A DNA stretch of 49,266 nucleotides from Candidatus Aminicenantota bacterium (GTDB lineage Bacteria; Acidobacteriota; Aminicenantia; Aminicenantales; Aminicenantaceae), in NCBI GenBank assembly GCA_011773465.1, contig WVXO01000052.1, positions 1 to 49,266 of the forward strand, read 5' to 3'. Numbering within the stretch: position 1 is the stretch's first letter; every line of letters begins with the position of its first letter. Below are positions 35,952-44,600 of the stretch, piece by piece. The notes below the pieces were generated by a model. It did no database searches and was not told where the DNA came from. It saw only the letters and a program-made list of their open reading frames with translations. The position numbers and the translations under genes were made by a program.

Positions 35952-36062
35952 TTCCAGATTTGGTGATGGTTCCTTTTGTTCTTGATCAATTTTTCTTTGC
36001 AGCTTGCTCTAAAGATTTTACATGGATTCACTAGTGTAATACGAAAAAAAGACTCGAAGGTT

Positions 36063-36090
36063 TTTAAAAAATTCAATTTTCTGTTATAAA
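36063..36090 (+). promoter_or_regulatory. Weak promoter candidate of the M24 peptidase
   Basis: TTTAAA (36063-36068), 16-base spacer, TATAAA (36085-36090), about 45 bases before the ATG at 36136. Weak -35 in an AT-rich region, so chance is possible. Confidence 0.35.
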
Positions 36091-36135
36091 TTTAGAAAAA
36101 AAGGACAATAATATTTGGATTGGAAAGGAGGAATC

Positions 36136-37449
36136 ATGTCCAAAAGAAGAAAAATAGTACTTCTTGTATCTTTTCTTATTTTTTTGCTTCTTCCCCCCGT
36201 GTCTGGCAAGGAAGATATGCCTTCTATTCTCAGCATGAGGGAAAGAAACGCCGTAGTTAATAACTGGTTAAAGATTCGCCTTGAAACACTTCTTCCTGAA
36301 CTGATGCGGCAGGAGAACTTTGATATGTGGGTAGTTATCTGTCGTGAGTACAATGAGGACCCTGTCTTTTTTTCCTTGGTTCCTTATAACTCCCTTGCTG
36401 CCCGTCGTTTAACAATGCTAGTCTTTTATGACAGGGGAGAAAAAGGTGTGGAAAGGCTTGCTGTTAGCCGTTACGGAATTAGAGATTTCTACGAAGGAGT
36501 TTGGCAGCCTCAAAAAATTGAGCAGTGGCAATGCCTGGCAAAGGTTATAAAGGAGCGAAATCCCAAAAGAATCGGGATTAATGAGTCTGATACATTTGCC
36601 TTTGGCGATGGCCTTTCATCCTCCCTGAAAAAAAAGCTCCTTAAAACTCTTGGCCCCGAGTACTCTTCGCGACTTCATTCAGCAGAGAAACTTGCTGTCG
36701 GGTGGCTGGAGAGACGAATACCTGAGGAGCTTGAAGTCTATCCCCATATCGTGGGTATAGCCCATCGAATCATCACCGAAGCTTTCTCTCGAGAAGTCAT
36801 CACACCAGGAGTGACCACAACTCAGGATGTCTCCTGGTGGATAAGGGAAAGATTTCGGGAGCTGCGTCTGGGCAACTGGTTTCATCCTTCGGTGTCTATC
36901 CAGCGCTCTAAAAAAATCAAAAATAATGGAAATATTATCCTGAGAGGAGATCTCTTGCACTGCGACATCGGAATAACCTATCTCCGCCTTAACACAGATA
37001 CCCAAGAACACGCCTATGTCCTGAAGGAAGGAGAAACAGATGCTCCTCAGGGCTTAAAGGAGGCGTTGGAGCTTGGAAATCAGCTCCAGGATATTTTGAT
37101 CGGGGAATTCAAAGAGGGAAGAACCGGAAACGAAATTCTTGCTACTGCTTTGAAAAAAGCCAAGGAAGCTGGCCTGAAAGCCAGCATCTATAGCCATCCC
37201 TTAGGCTTCCATGGTCATGCAGCAGGACCGACCATAGGCCTGTGGGATAACCAGGTTAACGTTCCTGGAAAAGGAGATTACCGCCTATACTATGACACAT
37301 GCCATGCAATCGAACTGAACATCAGGACAAACCTTGCAGAGTGGGGAAGCCAGGAAATTCGTATAGCTCTGGAACAGGATGGAGCCTTCATCAGGAATGG
37401 AGTTTATTTTATTGATGGACGTCAGACCAAATTCCATCTGATAAGATAA
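36136..37449 (+). CDS. Exported M24-family metallopeptidase (Xaa-Pro aminopeptidase-like)
   Basis: A 437-residue protein with GGAGG four bases before the ATG and a signal peptide (VLLVSFLIFLLLPPVSG). The N-terminal half (about 35-200) is a creatinase-type domain (FDMWVVICREYNEDPVF). The C-terminal half is a pita-bread M24 fold with metal ligands recognisable in LHCDIGITY (Asp), LNTDTQEH (Asp), LGFHGHAAGP (His), CHAIELNI (Glu) and RIALEQDGAF (Glu). It should cleave N-terminal residues before proline outside the cytoplasm. An upstream in-frame TTG at 36115 is rejected because the ribosome site lies downstream of it. The nitroreductase gene follows after 8 bases. Confidence 0.9.
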   Translation: MSKRRKIVLLVSFLIFLLLPPVSGKEDMPSILSMRERNAVVNNWLKIRLETLLPELMRQENFDMWVVICREYNEDPVFFSLVPYNSLAARRLTMLVFYDRGEKGVERLAVSRYGIRDFYEGVWQPQKIEQWQCLAKVIKERNPKRIGINESDTFAFGDGLSSSLKKKLLKTLGPEYSSRLHSAEKLAVGWLERRIPEELEVYPHIVGIAHRIITEAFSREVITPGVTTTQDVSWWIRERFRELRLGNWFHPSVSIQRSKKIKNNGNIILRGDLLHCDIGITYLRLNTDTQEHAYVLKEGETDAPQGLKEALELGNQLQDILIGEFKEGRTGNEILATALKKAKEAGLKASIYSHPLGFHGHAAGPTIGLWDNQVNVPGKGDYRLYYDTCHAIELNIRTNLAEWGSQEIRIALEQDGAFIRNGVYFIDGRQTKFHLIR

Positions 37450-37457
37450 AAACTTAG

Positions 37458-38039
37458 ATGATAGAGAAAAAACAAGAATCTAAATATCCTTTTCAGCAGC
37501 TTGTCAAGAGCCGAAGGAGTATCCGCCGCTACCTGGAAAAGCCTGTTGAAAGAGAAAAAATTCTGACGTGCATCGAAGCCGCCCGGTTGGCGCCGTCAGC
37601 AGATAATGTCCAACCCTGGAGGTTTTTAATTATTGACGACCCAGAGCTTAAGGCTCAATTTGCTAAAGAGGTTTTTTCGGGAATATATTTCGTTACAAAA
37701 TTTGCAGCAAAGGCTCCGGTTATCATTTTGATACTGGCTCGGCTGGATATAATCGCCAACAGAATAGGGAAGCAGATACAGAACATCCACTATTACTACA
37801 TTGATTCAGGCATAGCTGGTGAACATATCGTGCTTCAAGCCGAGGAGCTTGGTCTGGGCACGTGTTGGATTGGCTGGTTCAATCCCAGAAAAGCCAGGAA
37901 GTTTTTAAAAATTCCCCGAAAATATAAGATCGTCTCACTTATGACAATGGGATACTACGAGAAAAAACCGTCTCGAGAGAAGAAAAGGAGAAAACTCGAA
38001 GAAATAGCCTGGTTCAACAAAATTGGAGAAAAGGACTAG
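37458..38039 (+). CDS. Nitroreductase-family FMN protein
   Basis: A 193-residue protein: RRSIRRYLEKPVEREKILTC at the N-terminus (the FMN phosphate-binding RRSxR motif), AARLAPSADNVQPWRFLIID (the flavin/dimer motif), SGIAGEHIVLQAEELGLGTC and WIGWFNPRKARKFLKIP. The whole nitroreductase fold is present. A cytoplasmic FMN-dependent oxidoreductase with unknown substrate, co-transcribed with the M24 peptidase 8 bases upstream. Confidence 0.9.
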   Translation: MIEKKQESKYPFQQLVKSRRSIRRYLEKPVEREKILTCIEAARLAPSADNVQPWRFLIIDDPELKAQFAKEVFSGIYFVTKFAAKAPVIILILARLDIIANRIGKQIQNIHYYYIDSGIAGEHIVLQAEELGLGTCWIGWFNPRKARKFLKIPRKYKIVSLMTMGYYEKKPSREKKRRKLEEIAWFNKIGEKD

Positions 38040-38090
38040 AGGAATAATTTGGATTAAACCTTATTTCCTTTTAAAGATGCAATTCCTAAG

Positions 38091-38123
38091 ACAGGAATAA
38101 TCAGAACCGTTCTTGATTCCTGT
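38091..38123. terminator. Terminator-like hairpin between convergent genes
   Basis: ACAGGAAT..TCA pairs with TGATTCCTGT (two-base bulge) around a 10-base loop. It lies between the convergent nitroreductase and DUF3078-like genes. Confidence 0.45.
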
Positions 38124-38175
38124 TTCCAGTTCTTCATATATCTTTTATCTGATAGTCGTCTCTATAGCTTTGTGA

Positions 38176-39039
38176 TTATAAAAAACTATAGGTAAAACCA
38201 AACGCAATTGCCTGGTAGAGTTGGCGTTTTTTGGAGATATCTCTATCATAGAACAGCTTGAAATTTATATTTATATTAATGTATTTGGAAATCATTATCG
38301 TGAAAATGTTATCCCAATTTACATCTGTTTCATCAAAGGCCTGAAAAGCATAAAAGAGTTCTAATTTAGAGGTAAAAAGTGAGTTTTTAGTGACTTTCCA
38401 ATTTATATCAGTCACTGATTCAGCTCCGAGTTCATTCTTTGTTTTCTCGATTTTATCTACAGTATCCGGATTATCAGCATACGGTACGGGATAATCACTG
38501 GTGATGGTCTGTTTCAGGGCAATACCCAACCGACTTTTTACGATTTCGTTTGGTTGATAGCCGACACCTATACTTTCTCGGAAATATCCCGGGTCCATAA
38601 AAGACGATACTTGTGTTTTTGGGTCTGTTTCGTAATTGTAACCTGGTGCAAGCTGAGTTTCAGCAGTAAAGGCCATAAAAGGATCAACAAACATTCCCAG
38701 ATTAAATGTAAGGACACTTTCCAATTTAATCTCATCTAAGGACTTGCGGAATTCTTGACCACCAATCTTAGTTGAACCGTAGGTAAACTTTCCAGAATTA
38801 GTCCAGCTATACTTTTCCTGGTTATTTATAAATCTAAAACTAAAGTTTAGCTGCCAGGCGAATGAGTTTTCACCTCCTTGGGTCCAATTGCTTAGACTGG
38901 TTTGAGTTAAATTTATCCCTCCGACCATTTCTTTTTGCCAGCCGTATTTTGGCTCTTCTTCTGGTTTTTCCTGCGCAAAAACATAAGTTTCCATAAAGAT
39001 TGATAGAAACAATACGAGCACTATGGGTTTTAATTTCAT
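38176..39039 (-). CDS. DUF3078-like outer-membrane beta-barrel protein
   Basis: A 287-residue protein with a signal peptide (KPIVLVLFLSIFMETYVFAQ) and many short amphipathic strands with aromatic ends. GGINLTQTSLSNWTQGGENS is the signature of DUF3078-type barrel proteins. NSGKFTYGSTKIGGQEFRKS, FMAFTAETQLAPGY and LFYDRDISKKRQLYQAIAFG follow, and the chain ends in Leu after Phe (TYSFL). The ATG at 39039 has GGAGG five bases upstream; the longer frame to 39072 is rejected. It probably sits in the outer membrane. Its role in the family is unknown. Confidence 0.85.
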   Translation of the reverse strand: MKLKPIVLVLFLSIFMETYVFAQEKPEEEPKYGWQKEMVGGINLTQTSLSNWTQGGENSFAWQLNFSFRFINNQEKYSWTNSGKFTYGSTKIGGQEFRKSLDEIKLESVLTFNLGMFVDPFMAFTAETQLAPGYNYETDPKTQVSSFMDPGYFRESIGVGYQPNEIVKSRLGIALKQTITSDYPVPYADNPDTVDKIEKTKNELGAESVTDINWKVTKNSLFTSKLELFYAFQAFDETDVNWDNIFTIMISKYINININFKLFYDRDISKKRQLYQAIAFGFTYSFL

Positions 39040-39154
39040 TATATCCTCCGCGATTGAAAATTTATTTAACAATCTTTTTCATAGGAAAAAATTGAATTCA
39101 AAACTGACAAAAAGTAAAAAGTTAAATGATAAAGACCTTACAACAGATAGAAAA

Positions 39155-40006
39155 TTAGATTTCGACTTTGAAAATACCCTTAAAGACGAAGCCCAGAATA
39201 ATAGAAAGAACGAAATAAACGATAAGCCAGGGAGGGATACCCAAGAGCCAGGGGATGTTCCAGCCGAAAAGATTCATATCCTTGGCTGGATATTTCACTC
39301 TTATAGTTTTTATCGGCAGGTCTCGTGGTAAGGGGGATTCTCCGGGATTGATAAGTTCATTGATGAAGCTTCGTCTAACTTTCATAGGAGAAATCTTACT
39401 CAGCGGTTTTTGAGCGACTGCTACTTTTTTTGTGAGCCTCTGGCCATTAACTATAAATGTTAGATCATGAACACCTTTTTCTCTAGCCCGAAGGCGCCAG
39501 TCTATTTCCGATTCTTCTTCAATCCTGAGGGGAAGAGTTTGGATGTCAAAACCTGCGGAAGGTTCAAGAGCAAGGTCGATATCAAGAGGACTCCGACCTT
39601 CTTCCAATTCGACCTTTAATATAGTTTCTTGGCCGGGAACTAAAGGCTCGTAGCCGAACCAGAGGTTAAGCTGGATAAGTATCAGAATGAGTGGAATGAT
39701 CATCACTAGCAAAGGTTTTGCAGAGTAGCTGATGTACTTTAAGTTGTAGCGGAAAATATTTCGCTGCGCTTTAAAAGAGAGGCTCAGACTATCCTTGAAC
39801 AAGCGAAGCTCGAGAAGATGAGCCTTTATTTTGTTCTTGACTCGCCTTATTCCTTCTTGGTTTGATGAGAAACGGAAGACAAAAAGCATCAAGAGCGCTG
39901 TTAAGAATGAGATGAGTATCATGCCTACCCAGGGATTCATGCCTCGGAAAGGGAAAAAGATAAGTTTGAAGATTTTACCGAACGCAGAATTAAATATCCA
40001 CATCAT
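39155..40006 (-). CDS. Membrane protein resembling the DUF106/EMC3 branch of the Oxa1 superfamily
   Basis: A 283-residue protein. Layout: transmembrane helix 1 (NPWVGMILISFLTALLMLFV), a charged helical hairpin (about 48-85: EGIRRVKNKIKAHLLELRLF ...), then AQRNIFRYNLKYISYSAKPL leading into helix 2 (LLVMIIPLILILIQLNLWFG). A beta-rich domain of about 125 residues follows (105-245, ending KYPAKDMNLFGWNIPW), then helix 3 (LLGIPPWLIVYFVLSIILGF). Helix, coiled coil, helix, C-terminal helix is the arrangement of archaeal DUF106/EMC3-type insertases, and the coiled coil and helix 2 match that pattern in character. The inserted beta domain is unusual. Identification is by pattern only. Separated from the upstream operon by the palindromic element at 40041. 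Confidence 0.45.
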   Translation of the reverse strand: MMWIFNSAFGKIFKLIFFPFRGMNPWVGMILISFLTALLMLFVFRFSSNQEGIRRVKNKIKAHLLELRLFKDSLSLSFKAQRNIFRYNLKYISYSAKPLLVMIIPLILILIQLNLWFGYEPLVPGQETILKVELEEGRSPLDIDLALEPSAGFDIQTLPLRIEEESEIDWRLRAREKGVHDLTFIVNGQRLTKKVAVAQKPLSKISPMKVRRSFINELINPGESPLPRDLPIKTIRVKYPAKDMNLFGWNIPWLLGIPPWLIVYFVLSIILGFVFKGIFKVEI

Positions 40007-40040
40007 CCTTTTTCTTTAACTATGTCATCGCGAAGATTAT

Positions 40041-40120
40041 GTCATTGCGAGCGACTGAAAGGAGCGTGGCAATCTCAATCATCTATGAGATTGCTTCGTC
40101 GCTTCACTCCTCGCAATGAC
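40041..40120. mobile_element. 80-bp imperfect palindrome, MITE/REP-like (GTCATTGCGAG type)
   Basis: Ends GTCATTGCGA and TCGCAATGAC are perfect inverted repeats; inside, CAATCTCA faces TGAGATTG across a short loop. Partial copies of the end lie at 40023-40032 (GTCATCGCGA) and 40136-40146. This sequence type is widespread in bacterial genomes as a dispersed repeat. No coding capacity. Confidence 0.75.
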
Positions 40121-40175
40121 AATGTAACTTCATTCCTCGCAATGACACTATGCCCTCATTCCTTACAGTAAGCTC

Positions 40176-40367
40176 TTAAGAAATATATCCCAATCCTTTA
40201 AGCTTTTTTTTGATTTCGTCCTCGGAATTGGATTCTTCGAGTTTCGCAATCTCTTTCTCCAGGCAGTGAGTGATGAACTCTTCTGGAGAAGAATAGCCAG
40301 CTATTTTAGAGTATTTTTTGACTTTATCCATTAAATCTTTGTCGAGTTTTATTTTGGCTTTTCCCAT
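40176..40367 (-). CDS. Small ribbon-helix-helix-like protein with LGYI tail
   Basis: A 63-residue protein with AGGAG six bases before the ATG, 16 bases after the phosphodiesterase gene. Residues 1-45 (KIKLDKDLMDKVKKYSKIAG, then YSSPEEFITHCLEKEIAKL) look like a ribbon-helix-helix strand-helix-helix unit. Residues 47-63 (SEDEIKKKLKGLGYIS) form a short helix ending in the L-x-x-LGY motif found at the C-terminus of many exported sulfatase and AP-superfamily enzymes. It could be a DNA-binding regulator or an accessory to the enzymes upstream. Confidence 0.65.
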   Translation of the reverse strand: MGKAKIKLDKDLMDKVKKYSKIAGYSSPEEFITHCLEKEIAKLEESNSEDEIKKKLKGLGYIS

Positions 40368-40383
40368 TTTTTTCTCCTGATAC

Positions 40384-42366
40384 CTAAAATATCGGTTTTC
40401 CTATTATCTCCTTTGGTATTTCTATGCCGAAGATTTGAAGGATTGTCGGCGTTAGATCATAAAGAGCAGGAGATTTGACCTTTATCTTGCGGTTGGTGAG
40501 CAAAATTCCAGGAATAACTTCCGGAGCCATGCAGTGGTCACCACTCCATTTTTCTGTGTTATCTTCAACAATTTCTTTTGGGATCCTTCCAAGTGGGGCA
40601 GCCCAGGAAGTACGGTAGCCATGATTGTAGCCGACGATGATATCTGGAGCTTCTTCCACATAGGGACCTTGGTAAACATCTTTAGCGATATATGCCCTTA
40701 AAACCGGCCTTTCTCCTGTCTTAGGATCGCGGAAATCTTCTAATTCATGAGCGATTTCTCGAACGAGAGCTTCTTTTTCCGCTCCTGGTTTAACAATGCC
40801 TTCCGCTTCTCTTCCTTTTTGGTTAATGTAAAGGCTGTTCAAGCCAAAAGAATAAGCTTTAGTCCTAGACCAATTAGTGTTCAGAAAAAGATCTTCTCGC
40901 CCCTGTTTCCAAGGATTGATGAGGGTATGATAGCCGCTTTCTTTAAGCCATGTGTTTAGGTTGAAAGACCGGCGAAAGGGAGAAAACCCGTGATCAGACA
41001 TAACAATGAGTACTGTATCCTTATCCACCTTCTCCATGGCTTTTGCCAGTAACTTATCCATCTCTTTATAGATATTTTCAATCGTGTTTCCGTATTTTTT
41101 TGCTAGGCCTGGATCGTAAGAAGGATGTTCTTTATCTATAAGACGCCAGAACATGTGTTGCCGTTGATCAGTGCTGGAGACATAATAGAAAAGAAGCCCT
41201 GATGAAAACCTTGCCAGTTCATAGTCGAAGATATTCAGCCTTTCTCTGAGGACAAGATTGTCCTGCTCAAGGAACTCACCATCATCAAGAACATCGTTAT
41301 CAAGAGCTTTGGTGTCAGCCGGAAGACCCTTGGTAAAGAATGGACCGAACCTTTTCTCCAGCTCTTCTGCGTATCTCTTAGGAGTGGAAATGGGAAGTGC
41401 TGCTTGACCTGGATTAATGTTAATGGGTGAAACATAAAGCTTGAAATTAGGTCGAGCCTGTTTAAGGTAAAACATGCAGATGCCGCTTACGCTTTGGGTG
41501 GGAATCATTCTGAAGTGAATTCTTTTCCATGAACTCCACTCTCCTTCTTTGAGGATGAACTCGTGATCTTGAATCGAAATTTTGGCCACCGGATTTACCG
41601 GGTCGATAAAAACCTTAAATTCTATCGATGATTCTGGTCTATCCTTTTTATAAGTATTCACAGGTCCGGGAATCCTTGCCTCAACTTTATTGGCGATGAC
41701 ATTGACTGGATGTATTCTTCCTCCACCGATATCTTCCTTGAGTTCTTTTGTTTCTGTTGTGTAGTAGTTGAAGATGCCGTAGCTTCCGAGTATATCAGGC
41801 GTTCCCATACCGGAAATTGTTCTCTGCTTTGTAGCGACAGGAGGATAGTTGGCCGGGATTTTAAAAACAGTTGCCGGAATATCATAATCTTCTAGAATTT
41901 GCCAGAAAGCTCTTCCTTTCCGCATATTCTTTACATTTCCTCCTGAAAGAGGAAGAACAAGTTTTCCGATTCGAACTGTTTTTTTTGCCTCTGTAGTTTC
42001 GGATGCAGAAAATTCAGGAAAGTAGCGTTCAGGATCTCTGTGGATGAAGTCAAATATACCATGCCCCCCTGGATTCGTTCCGGTGATAAAATTCGACCAA
42101 GCCACCGGGCTCTGCGGTGGAATGCTTGTTATCAAGGGGATAAAGTCTCCTTGGCGCGCCAGCATCTGGAAATAAGGAAGCTTCCCCTCTCTCATCCATA
42201 CCTGGAGAAGGTGAGGATCTATCCCATCAAGCCCAAGAACAAGAACTTTTTGGGGAGTCTCCCTCTTTCCAAAAGCTTTTATAGTTAAGTCTGAACTACC
42301 TAAAGCTAGAATAGACCCAGCAGCCAGGCCTAATTTAATAAATTCTCTTCGGTCTATGTGATTCAT
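40384..42366 (-). CDS. Exported AP-superfamily phosphodiesterase-like enzyme (Tat signal), third of a tandem trio
   Basis: A 660-residue protein starting with a twin-arginine signal (DRREFIKLGLAAGSILALG). The catalytic domain resembles type I phosphodiesterase/nucleotide pyrophosphatase (COG3379-like): VLVLGLDGIDPHLL (metal Asp), SPVAWSNFITGTNPGGHGIF (nucleophile region), LFYYVSSTDQRQHMFW, TVLIVMSDHGFSPFRRSFNL (metal Asp-His) and GDHCMAPEVIPG (metal His). A beta insert (about 200-320) lies between. The ATG overlaps the stop of the upstream paralog (ATGA), with AAGGAAGAG as ribosome site. Substrate unknown: a phosphodiester or sulfate ester in a glycan or lipid is plausible. Confidence 0.85.
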   Translation of the reverse strand: MNHIDRREFIKLGLAAGSILALGSSDLTIKAFGKRETPQKVLVLGLDGIDPHLLQVWMREGKLPYFQMLARQGDFIPLITSIPPQSPVAWSNFITGTNPGGHGIFDFIHRDPERYFPEFSASETTEAKKTVRIGKLVLPLSGGNVKNMRKGRAFWQILEDYDIPATVFKIPANYPPVATKQRTISGMGTPDILGSYGIFNYYTTETKELKEDIGGGRIHPVNVIANKVEARIPGPVNTYKKDRPESSIEFKVFIDPVNPVAKISIQDHEFILKEGEWSSWKRIHFRMIPTQSVSGICMFYLKQARPNFKLYVSPININPGQAALPISTPKRYAEELEKRFGPFFTKGLPADTKALDNDVLDDGEFLEQDNLVLRERLNIFDYELARFSSGLLFYYVSSTDQRQHMFWRLIDKEHPSYDPGLAKKYGNTIENIYKEMDKLLAKAMEKVDKDTVLIVMSDHGFSPFRRSFNLNTWLKESGYHTLINPWKQGREDLFLNTNWSRTKAYSFGLNSLYINQKGREAEGIVKPGAEKEALVREIAHELEDFRDPKTGERPVLRAYIAKDVYQGPYVEEAPDIIVGYNHGYRTSWAAPLGRIPKEIVEDNTEKWSGDHCMAPEVIPGILLTNRKIKVKSPALYDLTPTILQIFGIEIPKEIIGKPIF

Positions 42367-44600
42367 TTTTTCTCTTCCTTTCTATTCTTTTCCAAGGAAA
42401 AATTCTGGATATCTATTAGTGAACGCCCGTCCATGTGCGAGGGCACCTGGAAGCCAAATAATTCGAGTGCGGTAGGACCAATATCTATTAAAGAAGGACT
42501 TTCTATCTTTATTTTTTTGCTGCAGAAAAATATGCCAGGGACAATCCTGGGGTCGATGCAGTGGTCTCCACTCCAGGCTTTGATGTTGTCTTCAAAGGCA
42601 ATGTCATTGACTTTTCCAGTGACTGAATCCCAGGATATCCTGTATCCTTCGTTGTATCCTACGATAAGATCAGGACAGTTATCTAGATAAGGACCCGATG
42701 GAATTTCATCCCTGTCGAAAATTTTATTTATGGCTATAGCATTTCTTTCATCGTCCTTTAGACCATCCAACTTTCTGATAAGTTCTCTCTTCAAGGCCTT
42801 TGTTTCCTCACCTGGATGAATCGTCCCCTTTGCTTCCCTCCCTTTCTGGTTTATATAAACTCCCCCGAGGCCTAAAGCGTATGCTTTGGTGTTCTCCCAA
42901 TCGACATCCTTAAACCATTCCTCGCTTTCCTTTTTCCCTTCTTGAAGGGAAAGATAACCGTTTAGATAAAGCCATGAATTGAGATTCATTCCGCGACGGA
43001 AGGACTTGAAGCCATGATCTGACATGATGATTACTACGTCTTTTTCATCTGTTTTGTCGAGAACTTTCCCTACTAGCTCATCCATTTTTTGATAGAGGTC
43101 TTCGATAACATTGGCGCTCATATTAGCCTGTCCGCTTTGGAGCGCGGGATGACTCTTATCAAGATACCGCCAGAACATGTGCTGGATGCTGTCCGTGGTC
43201 TCGAAAACACAGGTGATCAAGCCTTTTTTTGTTTTGTCCATGGCATTGAAAAGCATTTTTTCCCATTCTTCGTGGTTTGAATAAGTCAATTCTAAGAAGG
43301 CTTCTTCGCTGATGACTCCTTCGTTTAGAGCCCAGGTATCGTTTGCTTCTCCAAGCGTTATGAAGCTTCCTAGGAGCTTCGCCAGATAGACAGAATAGAT
43401 AAATGGATGGGAAAGAGGCAGGGCTGGTTTTTCTGGATCCAGGTTTAGCGGAGTGAGATACATCTCGAAATGAGGATGAATTTGAGAGATATAAAAACGA
43501 CAGATGGCTCTTATTTTTATTCCCAAGCCAGGGTGGAATGTTAGTTTTTTCCATCCTGAGAATGTGTGCATTCCCAGCTTGAATTTTTGGCCGGAGACTT
43601 CTATTAGAGCTTCTTCTTTATCATTATCGATTGAGATTTGAAGAGGGAGGCGAATTTCTTCGTCATTTCGCCGAAGGCTATTTTCTGGGCCTGATATGTA
43701 AGTTTCAACCTTATCGCCATTTAAGGTCACAGGGATATTTATTCCGCCTTCCCGCTTTTTTATTCTTTCTTTATCTGAGGTATAAAAAGAGAAGGTTCCC
43801 TGGCTTCCTTTTAAGTCAGGAGTGCACATGCCAGAGAGGAGATGTCCTTTGAATTCTTCTGGGGGAAATGTTATCGGCACTCTCAGGATGGTGCTGAAAA
43901 TGCCTTTTTGCCCCAAGATTTTCCAAAAAGAAACGCTCTTGCGCATACCTTTGATTTCGGGCTTGGAGAGGGGAATATTGTATTTTCCAAGAGGTAGAGT
44001 TTTCTTTGGTTTTCCAATCCTCGCCGAGGAAAGATCTGGAAGATATGTTTTCGGGTCACGGCTTAGAAAATCAAAGATGTTGTGTTTGGAAGGATTGGAA
44101 CCTGTCATAAAAGAAGACCAGGCGACCGGGGATATGGAAGGAATAGTAGTTTGAAGTTTGGTGTAGGTTCCTCCTTTTTTTAATTTTGAAAAGTTCGGAA
44201 GTTTTCCTTCGGACATATATTTTTCGACAAGAGTCGGTTCTAGGCCATCCAGTCCGATGATTATAAATCTATTTATGCTGCTTTTCTTATATGCTCTTTG
44301 CCCTCTTATGATCCGAAAAAGAAAACGAAAGGGCCATGAGAGAAAAGAGAAGATAGCCAGGAAAAAAGTGAGAAAAAGGATAAAAAAGGAGGTGAGAAAG
44401 GCAAATCCTGCTCCTGGGCCAACATAAGCTTGGAGCGGGAGCGAAAAAGAAAGCAAAAGAATGAAAAAAAACACAAAAGGGGGCAAGTTCCTTTTTTTGA
44501 TAGGGCCTTGTATTTTGCGGAAACAAAAAGAGTACGGCTTGCTATTTCGAAAAAAGGGGCCTGTCCCCATTTTATTCACATCCTTTTTATGAAAAGTCAT
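42363..44600 (-). CDS. Membrane-anchored AP-superfamily phosphodiesterase-like enzyme, second of a tandem trio
   Basis: Up to 745 residues. A hydrophobic start (FVFFFILLLSFSLPLQA) is followed by the YVGPGAGFAFLTSFF motif and one or two transmembrane helices, then a catalytic domain like its neighbour's: FIIIGLDGLEPTLVEKY, SPVAWSSFMTGSNPSKHNIF, CVFETTDSIQHMFWRYL, VVIIMSDHGFKSFRRGMNLN and GDHCIDPRIVPG. The true start is uncertain. The first 42 codons contain two palindromic repeats (44551-44573 and about 44475-44498) and look like non-coding sequence read through. Starts at TTG 44486 or GTG 44474 are alternatives, though ATG 44600 overlaps the upstream stop region. The catalytic half aligns well with the 40384-42366 product. 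Confidence 0.85.
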   Translation of the reverse strand: MTFHKKDVNKMGTGPFFRNSKPYSFCFRKIQGPIKKRNLPPFVFFFILLLSFSLPLQAYVGPGAGFAFLTSFFILFLTFFLAIFSFLSWPFRFLFRIIRGQRAYKKSSINRFIIIGLDGLEPTLVEKYMSEGKLPNFSKLKKGGTYTKLQTTIPSISPVAWSSFMTGSNPSKHNIFDFLSRDPKTYLPDLSSARIGKPKKTLPLGKYNIPLSKPEIKGMRKSVSFWKILGQKGIFSTILRVPITFPPEEFKGHLLSGMCTPDLKGSQGTFSFYTSDKERIKKREGGINIPVTLNGDKVETYISGPENSLRRNDEEIRLPLQISIDNDKEEALIEVSGQKFKLGMHTFSGWKKLTFHPGLGIKIRAICRFYISQIHPHFEMYLTPLNLDPEKPALPLSHPFIYSVYLAKLLGSFITLGEANDTWALNEGVISEEAFLELTYSNHEEWEKMLFNAMDKTKKGLITCVFETTDSIQHMFWRYLDKSHPALQSGQANMSANVIEDLYQKMDELVGKVLDKTDEKDVVIIMSDHGFKSFRRGMNLNSWLYLNGYLSLQEGKKESEEWFKDVDWENTKAYALGLGGVYINQKGREAKGTIHPGEETKALKRELIRKLDGLKDDERNAIAINKIFDRDEIPSGPYLDNCPDLIVGYNEGYRISWDSVTGKVNDIAFEDNIKAWSGDHCIDPRIVPGIFFCSKKIKIESPSLIDIGPTALELFGFQVPSHMDGRSLIDIQNFSLEKNRKEEKK
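44551..44573. repeat. Short palindromic repeat inside the 5' part of the phosphodiesterase frame
   Basis: AAAAAGGGGC-CTG-TCCCCATTTT; on the minus strand it contains an ATG and reads MGTGPFF. A second, weaker copy (AAAGGGGGCAAGTTCCTTTT) lies near 44476-44495. Same family as 35929 and 45981. Confidence 0.6.

Noticed and set aside
39023-39331. 102-codon plus-strand frame
   Set aside because: Overlaps two well-supported minus-strand genes and has no protein-like character.
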